A DNA stretch of 48,798 nt from Flavobacteriales bacterium. Lineage in GTDB: Bacteria; Bacteroidota; Bacteroidia; Flavobacteriales_D; Crocinitomicaceae. This document shows, one piece after another, positions 44,832 to 48,798 of this stretch; the first letter of the stretch is position 1; each line of letters opens with the position of its first letter. Both the position numbers and the translations under genes were made by a program. The notes beneath the pieces were generated by a model. It made no database searches. It was not told the origin of the DNA and saw only the letters and a program-made list of their open reading frames with translations. The DNA is taken from the NCBI GenBank assembly GCA_947500755.1, contig CANMTO010000015.1, positions 1 through 48,798 on the forward strand, read 5' to 3'.

Positions 44832-45412
44832 TCGAAGGCCGTGCTAAACGCGTGAAAGATTTGTTGTGCTGCTACTCCAGGCAACATAATGTTTGGCCTT
44901 GTTGTAATGGGTAGGGCTGTAAATAAGCGTTCCAATTGCAGTGTTATATTCTTGGTTCCTTCGGGTATTGTTATTGGAACAAAGGTTTCAAATGGCGCTT
45001 TATATCCGCCAATGTGATATTCAAAGGGGAGTTGGCGCCCTTTTTGGACAAGGCACCCTACCAACTTCAGGTGAATATACCCTGTATTCCAGGCCCAATA
45101 CATACCGAGCAAGGGATCGTACGCTCCATCGAATCTTCCCGCCGTGTTCGCGGTGCTATCCAAACCCAATTGAATTTCTTTACTTAAAAATGGTAAGGCG
45201 TACGTGGTGGGGTCTGAGGCATCTACTAAATAAATCTCCCCCAGTACTGTGCTCATATACCACTTAAACTGATCAATGCGAATTGAATCCCCATCCGGCC
45301 GAGAATATAGTTGGTGCAATTCAAATCGTTCTAAACCTACCTGGGGAAACAGCGTCATTTGGCTGAAAGCCAGCGAAGGAAAAAGAAAGAAGAATAAAAA
45401 GAATCGAAGCAT
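44828..45412 (-). CDS. MbnP-like periplasmic protein
   Basis: 194 residues with a signal peptide (about 1-17, ends SLAFS). The MbnP-like domain shows IDQFKWYMSTV near the start, the DPLLGMYWAWNTGYIHLKLVG block (W106, W108) and FEYHIGGY (H133). In the methanotroph MbnP, a Trp is converted to kynurenine by the partner MbnH and the protein then binds copper. W51, W106 and W108 are candidates here. The gene overlaps the CnrX/CpxP-like gene by one base and the dihaem gene by four, so the partners are made together. No methanobactin precursor was seen. Confidence 0.88.
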   Translation of the reverse strand: MLRFFLFFFLFPSLAFSQMTLFPQVGLERFELHQLYSRPDGDSIRIDQFKWYMSTVLGEIYLVDASDPTTYALPFLSKEIQLGLDSTANTAGRFDGAYDPLLGMYWAWNTGYIHLKLVGCLVQKGRQLPFEYHIGGYKAPFETFVPITIPEGTKNITLQLERLFTALPITTRPNIMLPGVAAQQIFHAFSTAFE

Positions 45413-45822
45413 TAAGGCCGTGGTTTACGGTCGAAATTACCAATTAATTTAAGGACCTCTTCTTGTTCTTCAACATTTAATAAAACGCCTAATTCACTAA
45501 AATAGCGATGCCTTCGCATTAAATCCTTGTTTTTCTTTAGGATAATCGATTCAAACAGTACGTTTACCTTGAGCGTATCTCCGTTCATGGCAGATTGAAT
45601 AAACTGATGCTCCAGGTTCCGCAACTCGTTCATATCATTTTTGCGCTCCATTAGAAATGGGGTTTCTAGCCCTTCAAGCGCCTTCGCTTTTTTCTTGCTC
45701 AAGGTCAACTCCTGTACGAGCCGCGGTGGATGGGGTGGTTTGTGGGTTACCAATAAAAAAATCAGCACGGCATTCAGTCCTACCAATAGGATTAAAGCCC
45801 AGTTTTTCCAAGAATTATTCAT
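45412..45822 (-). CDS. CnrX/CpxP-like membrane-anchored periplasmic metal-sensor protein
   Basis: 136 residues. One N-terminal helix (about 8-25) anchors an all-helical periplasmic part of about 110 residues, ending FSELGVLLNVEEQEEVLKLIGNF, typical of CpxP/Spy/CnrX-type proteins. H27 and H31 are four residues apart, E50 or E53 follows, then H105. This is close in order and spacing to the His/His/Glu/His nickel-cobalt site of CnrX; the Met four residues after the last His is Ser here. It lies between the anti-sigma-like gene (8-nt overlap) and the MbnP-like gene, so it probably tunes the sigma factor in response to metal. Confidence 0.75.
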   Translation of the reverse strand: MNNSWKNWALILLVGLNAVLIFLLVTHKPPHPPRLVQELTLSKKKAKALEGLETPFLMERKNDMNELRNLEHQFIQSAMNGDTLKVNVLFESIILKKNKDLMRRHRYFSELGVLLNVEEQEEVLKLIGNFDRKPRP

Positions 45823-46042
45823 AAGATTCGAAATTATTAAGATAAGTTACACGTGTCCCTTGCTGTTGTTTGATGACGAACAAGCATGCCGCAACATTTA
45901 AAGAAATGAGCACTAAAAAGGAAGCCGCGATGAGCCAATTGGAGCGCGCTGGCTTGATGCCGGATTGCTGGTCAAGGCAGCGGGCCCTCAGTTCATCGCT
46001 CACCGGGATGCGCGTTTTCAATAAGGTAAGATCAGCTTTCAT
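45815..46042 (-). CDS. small single-helix membrane protein, probable anti-sigma factor (CnrY-like)
   Basis: 75 residues from ATG 46042. About 33 cytosolic residues with a leading helix (MKADLTLLKTRIPVSDELRARCL) precede one membrane helix (about 35-56) and a 19-residue periplasmic tail. Size and topology match minimal anti-sigma factors such as CnrY; there is no zinc-binding ZAS motif. It overlaps the sigma factor gene by 11 nt and the next gene by 8 nt. The role is inferred from position and topology, not from sequence similarity. Confidence 0.7.
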   Translation of the reverse strand: MKADLTLLKTRIPVSDELRARCLDQQSGIKPARSNWLIAASFLVLISLNVAACLFVIKQQQGTRVTYLNNFESYE

Positions 46043-46568
46043 ATGGTTTATATTTTTTAAGTTGTGTTCTCGCTCGAAAAAGGAGTGATTCAATAGCCGA
46101 TACAGAAATATTCATCGCCGCGGCGATTTCTTGATAGCTCAGGTCATCCATCGCAAATAAGGTCATCGCGAGGCGTTGCTTTTCGGGTAGTGCATGTATT
46201 TGTTTCCAAAGCAGCCATTCCGCTTCTTTAAGGATGTGAACTAATTCGGGAGTTTCTTCCGTAATTAGGGGTTGCGAATCAACGATACCAATCATAATTC
46301 CTTTTCTTTTCTTACGATTTTTGGTACGTAAAAATTCATTGCATTTGTTTAAGGTAATGCGATACATCCACGTTTGAATGCTCGACTCTGCCTTAAAACT
46401 GGCCACCCCAACCACTACAGATTTAAATACTTCCTGAGTTACATCCTCAACATCTTGGCGATTACCCAATAAATAGAAGGCGGTGTTTAAAATACGGGGT
46501 GAATACAATTCAAAAAGTTTTTTGAATTCTCGTTCACTTCCCAATCTCAGTAGCTCAATATTCGGCAT
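46032..46568 (-). CDS. ECF-type RNA polymerase sigma factor
   Basis: 178 residues. Region 2 (about 15-85) has FELYSPRILNTAFYLLGNRQDVEDVTQEVFKSV and WMYRITLNKCNEFLR. Region 4 (about 115-172) has LPEKQRLAMTLFAMDDLSYQEIAAAMNISVSAIESLLFRARTQLKK. It is first in a five-gene operon with overlapping genes and probably activates that operon. Its divergent neighbour at 46653 is separated by 84 bases. A sigma-specific promoter should lie there, but I cannot identify its motif without comparison to homologous loci. Confidence 0.95.
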   Translation of the reverse strand: MPNIELLRLGSEREFKKLFELYSPRILNTAFYLLGNRQDVEDVTQEVFKSVVVGVASFKAESSIQTWMYRITLNKCNEFLRTKNRKKRKGIMIGIVDSQPLITEETPELVHILKEAEWLLWKQIHALPEKQRLAMTLFAMDDLSYQEIAAAMNISVSAIESLLFRARTQLKKYKPYES

Positions 46569-46652
46569 TCAAATCCTTAGATGCCCTTTTTTAAGAAATC
46601 TTGCATTCCTTAAAGGTAACATTTAAGCGTAAAAGTGTACCTTTAGGGCGCT

Positions 46653-48554
46653 TTGAAAGAATCAAAATTCGTTGGAAAAAACCAAGAAAAGTGGCAGCGC
46701 TTTGAATCGATGCAAAAAGACCTTTCGAGTGATCCGGAAGCACTGAGTGCCTTATATTTAGATATTACGGATGATTTAGGGTTTGTACAAACCTATTATT
46801 CCCGGCGGACAATCAGAGTTTATCTGAATCAACTGGCCCAGCGGGTGTTCATTGGGATAAATAAATATCAAAAAATTTCTGTTAGGAATGTCCTTGATTT
46901 TTGGATCATTGAACTCCCGTTGGAGCTATATCGCGCGAAAAAATACATGGGCTTTGCCTTGATTAGCTTTTTAGCGTACATCGCCTTGGGATGGATATCA
47001 AGCAGCGTTTACCCAGATTTTACTGCTACTGTACTTGGAGAAAGCTATGTGGAAATGACGATGGAGAACATTGAGCAAGGGAATCCGCTCGGTGTATATG
47101 AAGGAAGCAGTTCATTTATGATGTTCATTCAAATCACGGGAAACAACCTCATGGTTTCCATATTAACGTTTTTTGCCGGTATATTCTTCACGCTTGGCAC
47201 GCAGTTTCTCCTTTTTGGAAATGGGGTAATGCTTGGGGCTTTCCAGCATATGTTTCTTAAAAAAGGATTGCTGATTACAAGTTTCCTTGGGATTTGGATC
47301 CATGGGGCATTTGAAATCTCAAGTATAGCACTCTCGGCGGGTGCAGGAATTACAGCTGGGGCGGGATGGCTTTTTCCTGGCAGTTTTTCTAGAATTCAAG
47401 CTTTTAAATCCAGTTTTTCTCGTGGCGCTAAAATTATGCTTAGCATCCTGCCTTTTATTGTGCTTGCTGGATACCTAGAAAGTTATGTTACTCGAAATTA
47501 TGACACCCTGCCTGATGTTTCTAAATGGACGATCATTATCGGATCGTTTGGCTTAATTGGTTTTTTATATATTTTCCTCCCCATTTACCAGGCCCAACGA
47601 TATCCTGAGCGCTTGTTCGAAGAAACAAATTTTAAACAACCTCATCCGGAATCGATTCAATTATTGGCGGTTCGTTCGATTTGGCAAATATACCGCCAAG
47701 GAATTATGTTGTTTTTTGAATCCTTTAGTGCCCTCTTAAAACCCGCATTGCTACTCAGCGTGCCGACAGGCTTATTCCTAATTGCAACCCGTGCGCTGTT
47801 ATTTCCAGATGATTTAACCTTTGTGTATTGGTTTGATTGGGCAAGCCATTTGTCGTTTATGCTCGGATACGCACTTGGAACAAGCATAGATTTAGTTTCC
47901 CTTATCACTTGGACTGGATTAATTGCGGGAAATTTTTTAATTGTTTATCATTTTTTCCTTGTAAAAGCAAGCTTAACCGATTTGACCTTAAAGGCCTATT
48001 GTCGTCGATTTTTTGTACGAACGTTTGTCTTATTCATCGTCATACTTACCCCCATATTTCTTTTGCCGTGGTACATCTTATTGCCTTCCTTAACGTTGTT
48101 GCCCTTTGTGCTGTACCTCCCCGTTTCGTTGGTATTTCCAAGCCACAAGATAAGCCTTGGTTTAAAAAAAGGATTGAGGTATGGCGCCCGATCCTTTTTC
48201 TCCCTTTTATTATTAAGCATCATCGGTGTTGGCACTGTCGCAATCGCTGTGCAGCCCATCGCTGCGGTGTTTAGCATTCAAAAAGAGGTGCCAGACCTCT
48301 TAGACCTCGTTACCCAGGGGTTAACTCCATTTATTGATAAGGCTGGACTCAATAGCGTTTTCTGGACCAATATATTGCGTGAAATTATTTACTTGGTTGC
48401 TTTCATCTTGAGCATTGTTTTTTGGATGGTCTTATTGGTATTGTCTTATTTTTCTACCCTTGAGAAACGCGAGGCCGTCAACTTAAAAAAAGAAGGGCGG
48501 CTTTTCGGGGAACGCAGCCGATTAAAAGAGCAAGTGGAGGTGCCGGAATCATGA
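46653..48554 (+). CDS. SpoIIM-family membrane protein with extra C-terminal membrane domain
   Basis: 633 residues from TTG 46653 (no ATG fits; the TTG gives MKESKFVGKNQEKW, the family start). Residues about 1-325 match the stage II sporulation protein M family of Bacteroidota (RFESMQKDLSS...LDFWIIELPLELYRAKKYMG; FGNGVMLGAFQHMFLKKGLLITSFLGIWIHGAFEI). About 300 further residues with about six helices follow, which in many relatives is a separate protein, so a fusion is likely. TACCTTTA at about 46638-46645 is a -7-like element. In this phylum such genes sit in operons with RDD, DUF4129, MoxR and DUF58 genes. The next gene overlaps by 4 nt. Confidence 0.85.
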   Translation: MKESKFVGKNQEKWQRFESMQKDLSSDPEALSALYLDITDDLGFVQTYYSRRTIRVYLNQLAQRVFIGINKYQKISVRNVLDFWIIELPLELYRAKKYMGFALISFLAYIALGWISSSVYPDFTATVLGESYVEMTMENIEQGNPLGVYEGSSSFMMFIQITGNNLMVSILTFFAGIFFTLGTQFLLFGNGVMLGAFQHMFLKKGLLITSFLGIWIHGAFEISSIALSAGAGITAGAGWLFPGSFSRIQAFKSSFSRGAKIMLSILPFIVLAGYLESYVTRNYDTLPDVSKWTIIIGSFGLIGFLYIFLPIYQAQRYPERLFEETNFKQPHPESIQLLAVRSIWQIYRQGIMLFFESFSALLKPALLLSVPTGLFLIATRALLFPDDLTFVYWFDWASHLSFMLGYALGTSIDLVSLITWTGLIAGNFLIVYHFFLVKASLTDLTLKAYCRRFFVRTFVLFIVILTPIFLLPWYILLPSLTLLPFVLYLPVSLVFPSHKISLGLKKGLRYGARSFFSLLLLSIIGVGTVAIAVQPIAAVFSIQKEVPDLLDLVTQGLTPFIDKAGLNSVFWTNILREIIYLVAFILSIVFWMVLLVLSYFSTLEKREAVNLKKEGRLFGERSRLKEQVEVPES

Positions 48555-48798
48555 AAATACCACTCATTATTTATTGTTTTATGGGGTTTTTCGGGATTGT
48601 TCATGCCCAACACGGCATAGAGGAAGCACTTAACAACACCCGTTACACCAAACAAGGAAACCAAAAATTAAAAAAAGAATGGAACAATAGTTCGGGAGGA
48701 ATCATTCAATCCACGGACGTTTCTGATGGGGAACTGGAAGATAAACAAGCCTATTCTGACAGTATTTTGGCTTATTATCACGAAAAATATCAAGCGCA
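48551..48798 (+). CDS. secreted protein, N-terminal part (cut by window end)
   Basis: 82 residues are present (MKIPLIIYCFMGFFGIVHAQ signal peptide, then HGIEEALNNTRYTKQGNQKL...), open at the window end. The ATG overlaps the upstream stop (ATGA), so it is cotranslated with the SpoIIM-family gene. By position it may be the DUF4129-type protein that usually follows in such operons, but too little is visible to decide. Confidence 0.7.
   Translation, partial: MKIPLIIYCFMGFFGIVHAQHGIEEALNNTRYTKQGNQKLKKEWNNSSGGIIQSTDVSDGELEDKQAYSDSILAYYHEKYQA

Overview
This is an AT-rich chromosomal segment of a free-living Bacteroidota, most likely Flavobacteriales. The partial 16S sequence and the overall gene content would fit the Crocinitomicaceae/Cryomorphaceae side, but I did not build a tree. 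The grounds are a Bacteroidota-type 16S 5' end, promoters of the -33 TTG / -7 TAnnTTTG type, no Shine-Dalgarno pattern, several cargo proteins with type IX secretion (T9SS) C-terminal sorting domains, a PorP/SprF-like barrel, TonB/OmpA/DUF5777/DUF5723 outer-membrane proteins and a flavobacterial-type green proton-pumping rhodopsin. No phage, plasmid, IS, CRISPR or tRNA gene was seen; the stretch looks like ordinary, densely packed chromosome.

Layout. (1) 1-778: 5' end of a 16S rRNA gene on the minus strand with leader and two tandem promoters. (2) 779-3897 minus: five-gene operon of DUF5777 barrel, YceI-like protein, membrane protein, c-type cytochrome lipoprotein and a T9SS-secreted protein with one haem motif. 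(3) 3942-6140: 5-formyl-THF cyclo-ligase, an unlisted small membrane protein, a DUF4920 lipoprotein, a secreted unknown and RNase HII. (4) 6215-16499 plus: large unknown secreted protein, DUF5723/TSP3/OmpA protein, TonB receptor and large T9SS adhesin-like protein, closed by a strong terminator. (5) 16547-22102 plus: PhoB/PhoR-like two-component pair, ABC exporter, a cytosolic substrate-binding-fold protein and a secreted protein, in overlapping order. (6) 22099-24134 minus: SDR oxidoreductase and polytopic membrane protein. (7) 24270-27973 plus: Hsp90 (HtpG), TerB/J-domain co-chaperone, PorP/SprF-like protein. (8) 28005-32646 minus: SufA-like, SufB, SufC, SufD and a ChaN-type protein. (9) 32788-33512: a mini T9SS-domain protein and a candidate structured RNA with its own terminator. 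(10) 33492-39478: cyclase family protein, GlyRS, an unknown secreted protein, a tiny membrane protein, AspRS and a DUF3050 protein, followed by two long perfect hairpins. (11) 39575-43692 minus: YgiQ radical-SAM protein, YHYH/T9SS protein, proteorhodopsin. (12) 43818-46568 minus: five overlapping genes for an ECF sigma factor, a small membrane anti-sigma-like protein, a CnrX/CpxP-like periplasmic protein, an MbnP-like protein and an MbnH-like dihaem protein. (13) 46653-48798 plus: SpoIIM-family membrane protein and a truncated secreted protein.

The most interesting part is the 43818-46568 operon. It joins a CnrYXH-like transmembrane metal-sensing sigma cascade to an MbnP/MbnH pair, in which the dihaem enzyme is known elsewhere to oxidise a tryptophan of its partner to make a copper site. 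I read it as a self-contained metal-responsive module. Second are the candidate structured RNA at 33349-33512, the rhodopsin with a glycine at the carotenoid-antenna position, and a repeated promoter layout (TAnnTTTG, four bases, ATG) that implies leaderless mRNAs for four genes.
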